A stretch of DNA of 64,000 nt from the NCBI RefSeq assembly GCF_000189635.1, contig NW_002476027.1, positions 62,001 to 126,000 on the forward strand, read 5' to 3'. Positions 51,695 through 63,531 of this stretch are shown piece by piece. This DNA comes from Tetrahymena thermophila SB210. Its lineage: Eukaryota > Ciliophora > Oligohymenophorea > Hymenostomatida > Tetrahymenidae. The notes beneath the pieces are model-generated. The model was not told where the DNA came from. It searched no databases and saw only the letters and a program-made list of their open reading frames with translations. The translations under genes and the position numbers were made by a program. Each line of letters starts with the position of its first letter. The first letter of the stretch is position 1.

Positions 51695-52664
51695 TCTAAC
51701 TTAGAGAAATGATATTAAATTTTTTATTAATTTGAAATGTTAAATTAATTCTAAATAATACATTATAGAGTTAGATTAAACATCAAATTGCACAAATTAA
51801 ATTAATGGAATTAATTTATTATTTTTTTACATCCTATTTGTGATTTCTAAGCATCCAAAAATGATGAACATTAAAATATTTATTTATTACAAAAAACTCT
51901 AAAATTGCTTTTGTCAAAACAAAAAATAGAATAAAATTAACAAATGTTACGGTGTATTTTAAGAATAGAAATATTTAATATTTTTTTCCCTACTTTATAT
52001 ACTTTGATGACAAAAATATTTAAGTTAATTTATTATGATTAAAATATGGAATAAAATCAAATAAGAAATAAAATATGATTAACTTTTAACATTATGCAAA
52101 TGTTGTATAATAAAAGATAAAAAAGCTTGTTTTTATAAACTAATTAATTTTTTTCAGTATTGAAGTAGCATATTTAAATAATAATTAAATTTAATGAATC
52201 AAAGTTTAAATGAATTTCTATTTTAAGTTAATTACTTATTATCTAAAACATTTATATATAATAGATAGATTGATATATATATTGATGGATTAATGATTGC
52301 AAAATTTATATAAGATTTTTGTTAGAATAAATTAGGGATATATTAAATTATTTATATATACAATATTTGAAAAGTTTTGAGTAGCTAAAATTCTATTTTA
52401 TTTGTCTAAGAGTTAAGAATATTTGAGAAAATTTGGTCTAAGAATAAACAATTTAAGTAAGGACTGAGAGAGATTGAGTTTCAAAAAATATCTGATTTTG
52501 ATTATTATTAATTGATTAGATTCTAGTTATCAATTAGATATTTTAATTATATTAATTTATTAAACTGCTTGCTGCTTTTTGTTAATACTTTGTTAATATA
52601 TTAAAGTGCTTTCTTTTAAGAATAACTCTACTCTATTAATTAGTCTATTATAATGTTTGTTTCC
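51695..52664. other. A/T-rich spacer
   Basis: No supported gene. It presumably includes the promoter of the upstream minus-strand gene and the 3' flank of the small charged-protein gene. Confidence 0.55.
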
Positions 52665-52991
52665 TCAAATTTTATGACTACTCACAAAGCATTTCATCTT
52701 ATGTTATTTGCCTTTAGGTTTATTTTCCACCATATCTTATTCATATATTTTATTCTTTTCTTCTTTAGTCATACGAGCGCTAATAATATTTTTAGAAGGC
52801 TTAGCAGGTTCAGCTTCAGTTTTAATAACAGTAACTGAGGCAGCCTTTCTTTGTTCTTCTCTTTGGAGTTTCTTTTATTCTCTTTCTTGCTTTTCCTTTT
52901 CATTTTCTCTCTTTTTAAAGTTCAAGCATTTAAATCTTCTGTTTCTAGTGTCACCATCTACATAGCAATCGAATTCAACTTCCATTTCCAT
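52665..52991 (-). CDS. Small charged protein, unknown
   Basis: A single exon of 327 bases gives 108 residues. The N-terminus is MEMEVEFDCYVDGDTRNRRF. It is followed by a K/E/R/Q-rich helix of about 35 residues (KKRENEKEKQEREQKKLQRE), an A/S/V/P-rich linker and a basic C-terminus ending FVSSHKI. Codon use (GCC, GGT, CGT, AAG in the helix) is better than the A/T background, supporting a real gene. Possibly a small ribosome- or chromatin-associated protein by charge, but no family was recognised. Two in-frame ATGs lie at the start, and the upstream one was used. Confidence 0.7.
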
Positions 52992-54114
52992 TTTTGATGT
53001 ATTAAAGTTATTTATTATTGATTTAATTGTTAATTTTTTGCTTTTTTGTTAGTTTGATTATTTTTTAATTGTTTTGATTATTTATTTTTTTTATAATAAA
53101 TAAGAAAGCAAGAATTTAATATTGTCGACCCCAGTTTTTTATTCCAAATTTTAAGCATTGATGAATTTAAATTTTTCACTTTTATTAAAAGTGCGTATAT
53201 ATTTATATAAACCACATCACTTGTTATTTTTTATGCATTTTCAATCATAATTTGATGTGAATCTCCTTGTTACCCAATCAAATAATTATTAGATTATTTA
53301 AATATAAATGAAGGTAACAAATGGTTAAAATTTTGAACTCTATGCCTTTCAATAAAAAATGTTAGTCATTTAGCTTTTTTCATTTTAGAACTCACGAATG
53401 TCTGCTAAAAGAGAACTAATAAAAAACTAATTGAAGTTAAATAACTAATAGTATTAATAGCTATTAAGCCCTTTTATTGAAATATAACTTAATAATGTAG
53501 ACGACTGACTAATTATAAATAATCAGAAATTAATTTTCTCTATTATTATTAAATTAAATCTTTCGAGTGCAGAAAGAAAAATTAGATCAAGATCAGTGGT
53601 TTATCAAAAATCAAAGCAGTAAAAAAAAAAATTTACTATCAGTTTGTCTATAATTTATAACACCAAATTTTTATATTAGTTAATTTTATTCATAGCTAAT
53701 TTATTCTAATTTTTTTTTATACCTACTTTTTTAATATACTTTTGCATACCGTGTTCAAACTGGACGTCTTTTAACTTTATCCCAAAATTTTTATTTTTTT
53801 TACCCTGATTGCAATAGCATGTATTTCCATCTCTTTAATTTGTAGTAATTGCATAAAAATAAATTATAAAACTTATAGTTTATTTAAATAATATTGATGC
53901 TTAATAGTCTAAAAGTTGTACTTTTATTTTAAATTTCTGTTAAATCTATTAGTAAAATAGCATAATAAAATAGACTGTCAATACATTAATAAAAAATATA
54001 CTAAAATTTATTAATATAGATTTTTAATCAAAGAATCTAATTAATTCAGGGTTTATTTAAAAATTTTTATCTATCTGATTAAAAAATTATAAATTCATTC
54101 AATGTTTTTAAAAA
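52992..54114. other. A/T-rich spacer with one weak open stretch
   Basis: A minus-strand frame around 53,560-53,850 carries NTCYCNQGKKNKNFGIKLKD, which looks coding but has no supported start or splice partner. It could be a lost exon or a pseudogene fragment. Nothing else was seen. Confidence 0.45.
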
Positions 54115-54456
54115 TCATTAATCTATTCCTAAATTCTTTGTTTCATAACTGGTTTTTATACTAAATTAAGGATGAATACCATATTCTTCATACTATAAGT
54201 ACCTTACTAAATTACTGAAAAGACTTTTTTAAATTAAAATAATAAATGTGTAAGTCCTATTCTAAAGGAGCCTTATAAATGAAAGAAATTTACATACTTT
54301 ATTCGCTTCTGAAGCATTTAAATTTTGCAAACGTACAAAATCGAAGCATGTATCACAACAAATTTACTCAATAAATAATTTAAAGCCAAAATATTTTATC
54401 CTTCTATCTTTTTTCCCACTTTATTTATTATAATGTTTTCTAACAAAACCACCATA
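54115..54456 (-). CDS. Possible short two-exon gene, incomplete 5' end
   Basis: Exon A (from 54456 downward) encodes a basic segment, YGGFVRKHYNKQSGKKDRR, then KYFGFKLFIEQICCDTCF and a region ending NASEANK. A good donor GTATGT follows, and an acceptor CTTATAG joins in phase to YEEYGIHPQFSIKTSYETKN and a TGA at 54115. No ATG is in frame before the TGA that precedes exon A, so the start is missing, lies on a further exon, or the locus is a pseudogene. A competing frame starting with ATG across exon A is also open. The family was not recognised. Confidence 0.35.
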
Positions 54457-55364
54457 TCATAATATTGTCCTGTTTGCAAGTAGTAAACAGGAATAAAGTA
54501 GTTTATTAAAAATATAAATTATAAACTTTTATTTAAAAAAATTACATAGATTAAAATACATATTCAATATAAATCAATAGAATTAAATATTCCGAAATTT
54601 CAAAATATTGCTTTTTAAATCCCAGAATAGAATTTTTTCAAAAAATTTAAAATCTGAATTTCCTTTTTAAGGTTTATTTAAATTAAAAAAAATATAAAAA
54701 TAAAAATTGTCAATACCAAAGCAGAGTTTTTAAATCATAAATTTTGTAAATTAAATTTAAAATATTTTTAATTGGAAAATAGTTTTAATACATTTTTTAT
54801 TAATCAAGAAATGAAAAATTAAAATTTGACTGAAAAATTAATTTTCAAATAATTTAAATTATTTAAATATTTTTATAGATTTTGAGTTGATTTTTTATTG
54901 AAAAATATTTTATTTAATATTTAAACTAAAAATTAAAAATTAAAAATAGATTTTCATTTGATATCTCAAATGAATTAGTTAGAAATTTCGAAAAATGAGT
55001 ATGCATGCATGCTTTTATGTATTTATGCACCAATATTGATTTAAGTAGAATTGAAAATTAAAAGTAATGCCTAGGTTTAATTGCAAAGATTTTAATAGTA
55101 AAGATATATCATAAATTTGGATAATATCTGAATAAAATAAAGTAAGAAATAAAAATGCAGGACATAGAAACAAACAATTAAATATTTGCTTTTAAACATT
55201 TTTTATTATCGTTTTGGAAGCTTGTTTTTTTTGCTGCTACAATATTTTTTAGTTTGCAGAAGACATTTTTTTGAATCCAGATTCATCCTTAATTGTGAAT
55301 TTAATTCATCATTAATTTGACATTAGTAAATACCTTAACTTGTTAAATAAAAACTGTAATTCGA
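54457..55364. other. A/T-rich spacer
   Basis: No supported gene or RNA was seen. Confidence 0.6.
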
Positions 55365-55703
55365 TCATTAAACACCATCGTAAACATCCCATTCAGTAGT
55401 TTTACCAGTTCTCCAACGACCCTTAACTTCACTGTGATATTTAGGACGATTCAAAGCACCCATAACATCTTCTTTAATACGAAGACCTTCAATTTTAGCA
55501 CGATAGTTTCTTGTTAAAGTATACATATGATCATATAAAACTTCGTATTCCTTGCAACGAGGGTCATCAATACCATACTATTACCAGCATTTCATTAATT
55601 TACCACTTTCGTTTTAAACATCCATAGGTTAACGAGGCAAATACTTATCAAAAAATCTTTTAACTAATTTTCTAGAAATAACGTATTTAGGAGGAGGAGC
55701 CAT
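55365..55703 (-). CDS. Small conserved-looking protein with C-x10-C, highly expressed codons
   Basis: A single exon of 339 bases gives 112 residues: MAPPPKYVISRKLVKRFFDK at the start, a central KCWQQYGIDDPRCKEYE with two cysteines ten residues apart, and a C-terminus HSEVKGRWRTGKTTEWDVYD. Codons are strongly biased (CGT, TAC, AAG, GGT, CCT, GCT), as in ribosomal-protein or respiratory-chain genes, so it is probably abundant. The size, basic amphipathic N-terminus and the paired cysteines followed by a Y/E-rich helix resemble small accessory subunits of mitochondrial complexes, many of them ciliate-specific. That assignment is inference. No membrane span was seen. Confidence 0.75.
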
Positions 55704-56511
55704 TTGTTCTTTCTTTCTTTATTTTTCTTTTTTGCAAATAATAAAAAATATGAATTTTTTAGCTAAATTTTCTATGTTTGCTTATTATTTTCTTTATTAA
55801 TTAGCTAAAAAAATTTAATTTTTGCAATGAAATGAGAAATTCATCATTCTATTAATTAACTAATATTAAATTTAAGTTGACTATGAAAATGCAGCACAAC
55901 ACTCAATTTATCAAAAATCAATACAAAATACACAACTAAAATGATAGATCTCATTATTGGTTTATTAATTTTATCTTTAAAGCTAATAAAAAATAATTTT
56001 ATATTTAAAATGTGTTTATAAATTTTATTGTAAATTTGATGGTAATTAAATTAATTTATATTATTAGATAATAATAAATGATTTTGATTTTTTTAAATAA
56101 CATTTTAAAAATGTTATTAACTATTTTAAACAAAAATTAAACAAATTAATAATTAAATTTTTAATTCTAAGCTATGTAATACATATTTTAGGCTTAAGGG
56201 AATTAGCATTAGTTAGAATATAAAATTTTATTTAGTAGAAATCAAATAGAAATAAATTGTATGAATATTTAATACTTAATTAACTTTGCATACTGCGAGT
56301 GAATATATATATAGAATTTACAATTTTAAATATTATATTTCAGCATGTTAAAAATTATTTTTAAATACAATGAACAAGCTAGATAGACTCCAAAACTTAA
56401 AAATAATCCTCTTGTATGTTTTGAAATTTCAATCGATTAATATAAAAGCTTTAAATCTTATAAATCTAAGAAAGATTAAACATATTTTCTAGCTCTTCTT
56501 TAATAATTTCT
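55704..56511. other. A/T-rich spacer
   Basis: Between two minus-strand genes. It contains the promoter of the small gene ending at 55703. No other feature was seen. Confidence 0.6.
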
Positions 56512-58084
56512 TCAATGCTTCTTAATAGTAGCGACGGATCTTATAATTTAAAGTTAAATTGAATATAATAAAATTTTCAAAATTAATTTACCTAGAACTT
56601 TTACATTGATCACATTCAATCATGAATAGACGAGTATTGGTATCCTTAGTAAGTTTAGTGTTAGGACTCTTACAAAGTGAGCATTAAACGTATTCAGCTT
56701 TAAAGTTCATATAAAAATTTAAATTGATTGCTATATAAAAAGTGAATATTTTACCAATATATTTCTTGATAATTGATTCAAAATGCTTATCATTGAACTT
56801 GCTGCTCTTTAAAACTAAGATAATAAAATATAAAACGGATTAATTGATATATTTTGGAATTTAAATAGATTTTTTTCTTACTAAGTTGATTGTTAGCTAT
56901 AGTACCTTCAGTACCAAGTTCTGTAACAACGAATTATTAAACATGTTGGGGATCTCTCTTCATCTTGTTAACAATATCCATAAAGTTTAACCAAGCAGTT
57001 TTCTTACCCATTTTTTCAATTTGAGGAGTCTTGATACTAATTTTTGTCTTACCCTCTTTTATTAAAAAAAAAATAAATAATGATTTTATCGAATTTTTTT
57101 TGTAAAATTGTAGAAATTTATTTATTTATTTAGCTTCTAAATCAAATATTATTGAAAATGAATTATAAATTTCTTAATGGTGAATATATATATTCTAAGT
57201 TTTAATAGAGGATGCAATATAATTAGCTCATTTATTGACTATAATTCGTTTTTTTTCATTATTTAGACTGTAAAAATCAATATTTTCGTTTAGCAAACTT
57301 ATATATCAAATATAAATAATATATTTGATTTTTTTTGTAATTTGCTTTTTTCTTCTTACTCATTCTTTTAATTTTTAATAATTAAGCAATAAAGAATATA
57401 TGAATCATACCTTGTAAACTTGGATTATTTCTCTTTAAAATGTCATTAATTCTATCTAAAAGTTGGTAGTATTAGGGTTCGAAATCCTTCTTTTCAACTG
57501 GGATTTCTTGGTTTTTTGAGGAATCAACCTAAGAATCTTTCTTTTCACCTTTATTAATAATACAGAAAAATTCATAAATGATTTAATACAATTCTAAATT
57601 GTAAATGTTAAGTGTAGTTCAATGAATTTAGGAATATATATTATATAATCTATTCCATAATTAATTATTTCTAATTTTAAAGCTAATATATATACCTTGA
57701 GCTTTATTGGCATCATCATTTTCTATAAATATATTAAAAATATAATTAATTTATGTTTTGTTATGATAAAAATAAATAAAAATATATTTGTTTATTTATT
57801 TACCAGTCTTTGATGCAGTAGCAGCAGGCTTCTTAGTTTTTTTCTTCATATTACCGAAGTCGAGAACTTAAATCTTTATAAAAAATAAAAACAAGTTTAT
57901 TTTATCTGAAAAATTACGCAAATTAATATTCAATTATTGAATGATAATCTCATAATGAAAAACAAAATTCTAAAATATTTTAAATTTTATCTATTGTGAT
58001 ATTTTAGATGTAATATGCAAATTCTATGTTTATAATCTAAAAATTTATATAATTAGTTACATCTTTAATTTTAGCGTCAGTCAT
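56512..58084 (-). CDS. Translation initiation factor eIF2 subunit beta
   Basis: Eight exons: 58084-58061, 57873-57804, 57722-57696, 57548-57411, 57055-56882, 56814-56755, 56697-56592 and 56539-56512. They sum to 627 bases (208 residues) in phase. The conserved core is clear: YYQLLDRINDILKRNNPSL, KTPQIEKMGKKTAWLNFMDI, HVQQFVVTELGTEGTIANNQ and KSSKFNDKHFESIIKKYIAE. The C-terminal zinc ribbon has CSLC and CDQC and ends with SSRSVATIKKH. eIF2-beta binds the GTPase subunit gamma and, through N-terminal lysine blocks, eIF5 and eIF2B. Here the N-terminus is short (one KKKTKKP cluster instead of three long lysine boxes), so the protein is about 120 residues shorter than the animal form. The number of introns is high for this window. 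Confidence 0.93.
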
Positions 58085-60741
58085 TTTACTTGATTTTTTA
58101 TTACTTATCTTTTTACTTTTAAATATGTTAATATAGCTATTTTTATTGTTTGTATTTCTTTTTAGATTTTTTTTAATTATTAACCTCTTATTAGTAAAAT
58201 TAGCTTTTAAATACATTGATTTCTTTTAGAATACGCTAAGCTCTTTCATTTGATAAGGAGATATTTGGATATGTTTAGTAGCTACTTGTATATAGGAATA
58301 TAGTTTTCGTTAAGTGGAATAGAAAAAGTGAGATATAATCTCAAAACATTCTATCATAATTAAAATTTATATTGAGAAAATGATATTAAAATAATAATAA
58401 TGAGATAATAAAATGCATTTATAAAATCTAATTAATTTAATGAAATTGGAATAGTAAATATGAGATCTAATCTTAAATGTTCCTATTATGAGTTAAATTT
58501 TAAATATTAAACAATTTATAAAATTTATTTTTAATCTAATTATATTTTAATAATTTTATTCTAAAAGATCAATAAAAATAATAAAATTTTTTTCAAAAAA
58601 CCTATAAAATTAATTTAAACTTTAAATTGCTTAATAAAATAATTTTTCATTATCTCTTTCTTTTCTTAATTAAAGTGATTATAAGGTAGAAGCATTAAAA
58701 GTTAAAAAATAAATCAAATAGGTTCGTTAATTATACTTTAAGAAATATAATAATTTGCTACTAAAATTATTAAATATTTATAAAATCATTTAAGTTAAAT
58801 AAACTTTCATAAAAAATATTTGTTTTTAATAGTTTTTGATTTTTTATATTATTTTATTTAAAAAAAACTTAAAAAATATTTAAATTTAATAGAAAATAGA
58901 ATTTAAAATGAGATTAATTTAATGAAACAAAATCATTTTAATTAACATTATTAACTCTAATTTAAATTTGTAGATTATAAATATTTTTAATAATATAAAA
59001 ATTTAATCGATGATAAACATAACACTTTTGGAATAGCCTTTAATTAACTATTGATTAAAACTTAAAAAAAAATTAATAATCTTCTCAAAATGGGTAATTA
59101 ATTAATTGTTTTTTTTCTCCAAAATTTGTTTAGCTTTCTTAATAAAAAATTTATTCAGAAGAAAAACATTAAATTAAGAAGAAAAAAGAAAAAGAGTAAA
59201 AAGAATGGAACTTATTCATCTTATTATAATCAGCCAAAAGAGCAATTAAAATCTCTAAAAAAGAAAAAGTAAAAATAAAATAGTTTTTGGATCCCCTAGT
59301 CCATAGGATCAAGATACAACCATACACTAAGTTTTTAACCACTAATTACTTTTTCTTCGGAGATAGACTGATAGCAACTCTGCGCTTTTGATTGAAATAA
59401 TAATGCATTGAATTCAAAGTGAATTCTCTTATTCTTCAGTTTGATTTTTATAGATATAGATTTACTAATTTGATATTTTTAGCATATTACAACAAAAGTT
59501 TTTAATATAAGAAGTTATGTACATCAAAGAGTTTTTCAAACCGATTAAAAATGATCTTAATAGAGAAGAAATTTAACTTACCAAATACAAAGCTTGCAAA
59601 ATGTATTTATTATAAAGTTAAATCCCTCAACTCTTTAAGATAACATTTACAAACTCAATAAATATGCTATAAATATAAATTAATAAACTAATCTAATAAA
59701 AAAAACTGTTTTTATTTCAAAATATAAAATCTTTTCTAATTAAAATATAAAATATTAGTTCTCTTTTAAAAATTAAAAAAATCTTGATTAAAGCAAAGAC
59801 CTAACTAACAACATATTAATTAAAAAATAAGAAAAAATAAGTTAAAAATTGAAAAAATGATAAAAAAATAAAATTAATTAATAAATAAATAAATAAAAAT
59901 ATTCATAAAAAATATAAACAAATTAAAAATCTTCAACCATAAATTAAAAATAAAAATAAATAAATAAAATCAAAACTAAATTAAAACTCAAACAAATAAA
60001 TTTAAAAACAGCCTTCAATCACAAACATTTGCTTTTAATTTCATACATAACAACAACCTTTTTTTAATTTATCATTAATTTTTTATTTCAAGATATTTAA
60101 AAAAAATATTTGCAAATTTTCTTTAATCAAAATAATTTGATTAGAAAATTAAAAAAATTAGGTTTTAGAAAAAAAATCGATTCCATTTATAATTTAAAAA
60201 TAAATTTTTATATAAAATTTTAAAAGAAATTTTATTTGTTTAAATATATTTTTTATTATACAATAAATCTTTTATTTTTTTAAAAATTGCGTATAAATAA
60301 CAAATTAATTTTTCTGTTTAAACAAAAAAATGTGTTCTGTTGATTTTTATTTAAATTTTTGTGCAAATGAAAATCATTGAATTGTTTGTTCATTTGAGCT
60401 TATCTTCAAATAAAAAAATAATTTGATTGATAATCATCTATGAAATAAAATATAGATACATAAGATTTATTTAATCTGTTTTTATTTTTGAATCTTAAGT
60501 TATAAAACTAATAAAAATATATTTAAAAAGTTATTTTTAATTAAAGAAATTTACTTGCCCTTTTTATTTAATTGTTATTGTGAAAGCATTCGGTTAAGAA
60601 AGAAAAATAAATAAATAGATAGAAAGATAATCAGGAAAATTACCCCTATAAAGGCACAATAAAATCATTTTTAGAGGTGTTTTTACTATTAAATCCTTAA
60701 TTAGCATATACAGTATAATAAAAAATAGGAACTTATAATTA
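58085..60741. other. Long divergent spacer
   Basis: 2.7 kb between genes that diverge at 58084 (-) and 60742 (+). It is mostly A/T runs with TAAA-type simple repeats near 59,880-60,000. The exception is the G+C-richer patch at 59,289-59,390, listed separately as a possible RNA. Confidence 0.6.
59289..59390. ncRNA. Candidate structured RNA, class and strand uncertain
   Basis: A patch of about 100 bases with much higher G+C than the surrounding 2.7 kb spacer. It has no useful reading frame. Positions 59290-59310 can fold as GATCC...GGATC around a small loop. On the minus strand the text starts AAAAGCGCAG, contains CTATCTCCGAAG and AGTAATTAGTGG, and ends with the hairpin. This loosely recalls the 5' half of U4 snRNA, but the U6-pairing element GCTAAT is not present, so U4 is not claimed. 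On the plus strand it ends GCGCTTTT, which could be a polymerase III stop. Confidence 0.3.
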
Positions 60742-62769
60742 ATGGACTTAGAATAGTAAATACTTGAAAGAGCAAAAAACTAAACAGCTTCAGAAAGAAA
60801 AAAGTTGGAAGATTAAAAATACTAAGAGCGACTACCTTGGGAATCAAAGCATATCTCCCCGTATATTCCTAAACTTGACAAAATAGGTTTCAAAAATGAC
60901 TATTATTTACCTGAAACTTACAACTATGAACTGGTTAAATCTTTCTAACCATTTTTGAAAAGCTAAATAAATCCTATTCGCTAAGGAGAAGAGGATTATA
61001 CAGAATATATTAAAAATTTAGATGAAGAAGAACAAGCTCGCTTTACCATGGATAAATTTCGTGAATTCTTAGCAGAAAAATCTAAACCTTAGCTATCAAC
61101 AGAGTCAGGGTTAATGAATATCAGGTACAGGAATAGATTACTCAATATATTAGATCTGTACTAATAAGGAAAATTATCATCAGTTAAGGCATTATAAAAT
61201 TTAAATTAGATATAGTAAGCCTCAAGTAATCCAAATTATGTAGCAGCTGCACCAGCCACTCAGTAAACATAAAATACTCCTTCATATTTAAATGTACCTT
61301 AGATAAATTAATCAATTAATTTATAGCAATAAACTCCTTAACAATAAACTGCTACACCATACAACTAATTATAATATAGCAATGCTAGAGGATCTAATTA
61401 GTTGTAACCCATATTAGGCTAATCAAGCATATCGCCTATCAGTTAAATTCAAAGTTCTGTATCCTAAGGAAATACCCCTCTGTAACAATAACTAATTTAG
61501 CCATCTTATTAGCCACGTCCTTCAAATAGCTTTGGATCTGTAGCAGCAAGGGCATTAAATTAGTAAATATAATAGTAAATACCAAATATTCCTATAAATT
61601 AGGTGTAAGCAAGCCCATCTTTATAAATGAAATCTCCACAGTAATTTTCATAAATCCAATAAGCTTAGTAAATGAATTATCCACAACAAGATTATCTGTT
61701 AAAAGGATCACAAGTAAACCAATAACCTCAACAATACCAAAATTTTATTCCAGTTCAGCAATATTAATAGCAATAATAAGGTATTGTTTTCGCATAAAAC
61801 GATGTATTTAATTAACAACTCCATTACGATTATGAAAAAATATTGAAATCTGAAGGAAAGCTAAAATAAGGGCAAGAAGGCTAAAGTTGGAATCAAGCTA
61901 GTGAATCTTATTTGTAAAAATTGTTTGAATGGGATAATGACTCTGATAATTGGATATAAGATTAATTATTGTTAAATAAACACATTCAAACTTAGTTTTT
62001 CTTATAGCCAAGAGTTTATAGGTAAGTGAGACCTATTGATAAAATTAAAAGAGAAGTAATTAAGACTACTGATGGTTAATTAATACCTTTTGAATCTGTA
62101 ATCGAAAGAAGATCTGTAGAAATTATGCACCAAAGAGATTTTCTTGTTAAACCAAGCTTAATACCTAATATTCAGGGAGAGTTAGAGATAGTTCATGACG
62201 TATTTAGCTATGATCGCTCCTTTATTGTTGAGTAAAATCCTATAACTAAATCAGAAATCTTGCATGAATATCCCATACATTTAAACGAAGATTAATTTTT
62301 TGATTTCCTTTTTTAAACTGGCATTGATGTTAAGCGTATGGATTATTTTATATAATAACCTGCTTAGCAGTTTAATTAGACAATTAAGACTGCTGAATTT
62401 GCTTAATAATATATGGATCCATAAGCTTACCAATTTTATTAGCAACTTTAGTAATAATAGGAAATGCAAAATTAAAATATTCTATCATCCTCCACTTTAA
62501 ATAATATTCCTAATAGAACAAAACAAAAAAAAACTACCAAAAAAGCGAATCAATAACATGATTAAACTTAAACATTTGACTATGAAAGAAAGAGAAAAGA
62601 AGAATTAAAGAAATACTTCACAGAAGATTAACAAACACAAAAAATACAAAGGAATTCAAACAATTATTAAGAAATTTTTGATTACAATGAATCTAAAATA
62701 AATATAGCTTATCCAAAAGAATCCTAAATATCGTTTGATTAAGAGATTGGATAGATAAAAAATTTATGA
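60742..62769 (+). CDS. Glutamine-rich protein with folded C-terminal region, unknown
   Basis: A single exon of 2028 bases gives 675 residues. The N-terminal about 150 residues are ordered-looking, with LPWESKHISPYIPKLDKIGF, EEQARFTMDKFREFLAEKS and MNIRYRNRLLNILDLYQQG. Residues about 155-370 are Q/P/S/N-rich, with many runs of Q encoded by TAA, TAG and CAA. A second ordered part (about 385-545) contains FEWDNDSDNWIQDQLLLN, RPIDKIKREVIKTTDGQLIP and FSYDRSFIVEQNPITKSEI. A Q-rich stretch follows, then a basic tail (DYERKRKEELKKYF). No enzymatic motif or membrane segment. The pattern of two ordered blocks separated by a Q-rich linker fits a transcription or RNA-related scaffold, but the family was not recognised. 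Confidence 0.75.
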
Positions 62770-63531
62770 TTGAATGAATGAATGAATGCATTACTTTGAA
62801 TTTAAGAGTATTTAATAGAAAATCCTCATAAATAAATAAATAAACAAATATAACAAAGCATAAATTTTGAGAAATGAATTAGTAATATTAATCTTTGCTA
62901 AAAAGAAAAATGAAATAAGTAAGATAAGGCCAACAGAAAATAAAGAAAGTAAAAATATATTATATATAATCTACTATTATTTTGAAATACTGCTGCTGAT
63001 TAAGTTTATATTAATATATATATTACATGCATGTTGATATTAATGAATTGCATTTTTATACTATTTTAAATAATGTAGAATCAAAATATATTTCATTTTT
63101 TTGATAAATAAATATATTTAAAATAATAATGTAGGATAAATGAGTTTTTATAGAAATTATAAAGTTAGTTAGTAAGTTATTATCATTTTTATTTATTCTG
63201 ACTGAATTAATTAAAATTATTTCAACTTTATTTAGTGATTATTTTAAATTTATTGATAGATATTTACCTAAAATGGCAAAGAATTAATGGATAAATAAGT
63301 TTTAATAGAAATTAAAAAGTTGCTATTTTTATAATTAATTTTCTGTCTGAGCAAATGAAAAATAGATGAATGAGTCCTCATAGTAATTAAAAAGTTATTT
63401 ATTATTATAATTTGTTTATTCTGTCTGAATAAATTAAAATTATTTTAATTTGATTTAAAAATTAATTATATATTATTTAAAGGCTAAATATCAATGATTT
63501 ATTGATATTTTTTATATTGCCTCTAACTAAA
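62770..63531. other. Convergent 3' spacer
   Basis: Begins with a short GAAT tetranucleotide run (about 62772-62787). Two similar A/T-rich stretches near 63,100-63,240 and 63,280-63,450 (TGGATAAATAAGTTTTTATAGAAATTA-like) suggest an imperfect local duplication. No gene. Confidence 0.55.

Noticed and set aside
52653..52965. Two plus-strand hydrophobic frames
   Set aside because: They are the antisense of the K/E-rich small protein encoded on the minus strand.
57470..57490. gggttcgaaatcc resembling a tRNA T-arm
   Set aside because: It lies inside an eIF2-beta exon, and no acceptor or anticodon arm surrounds it.
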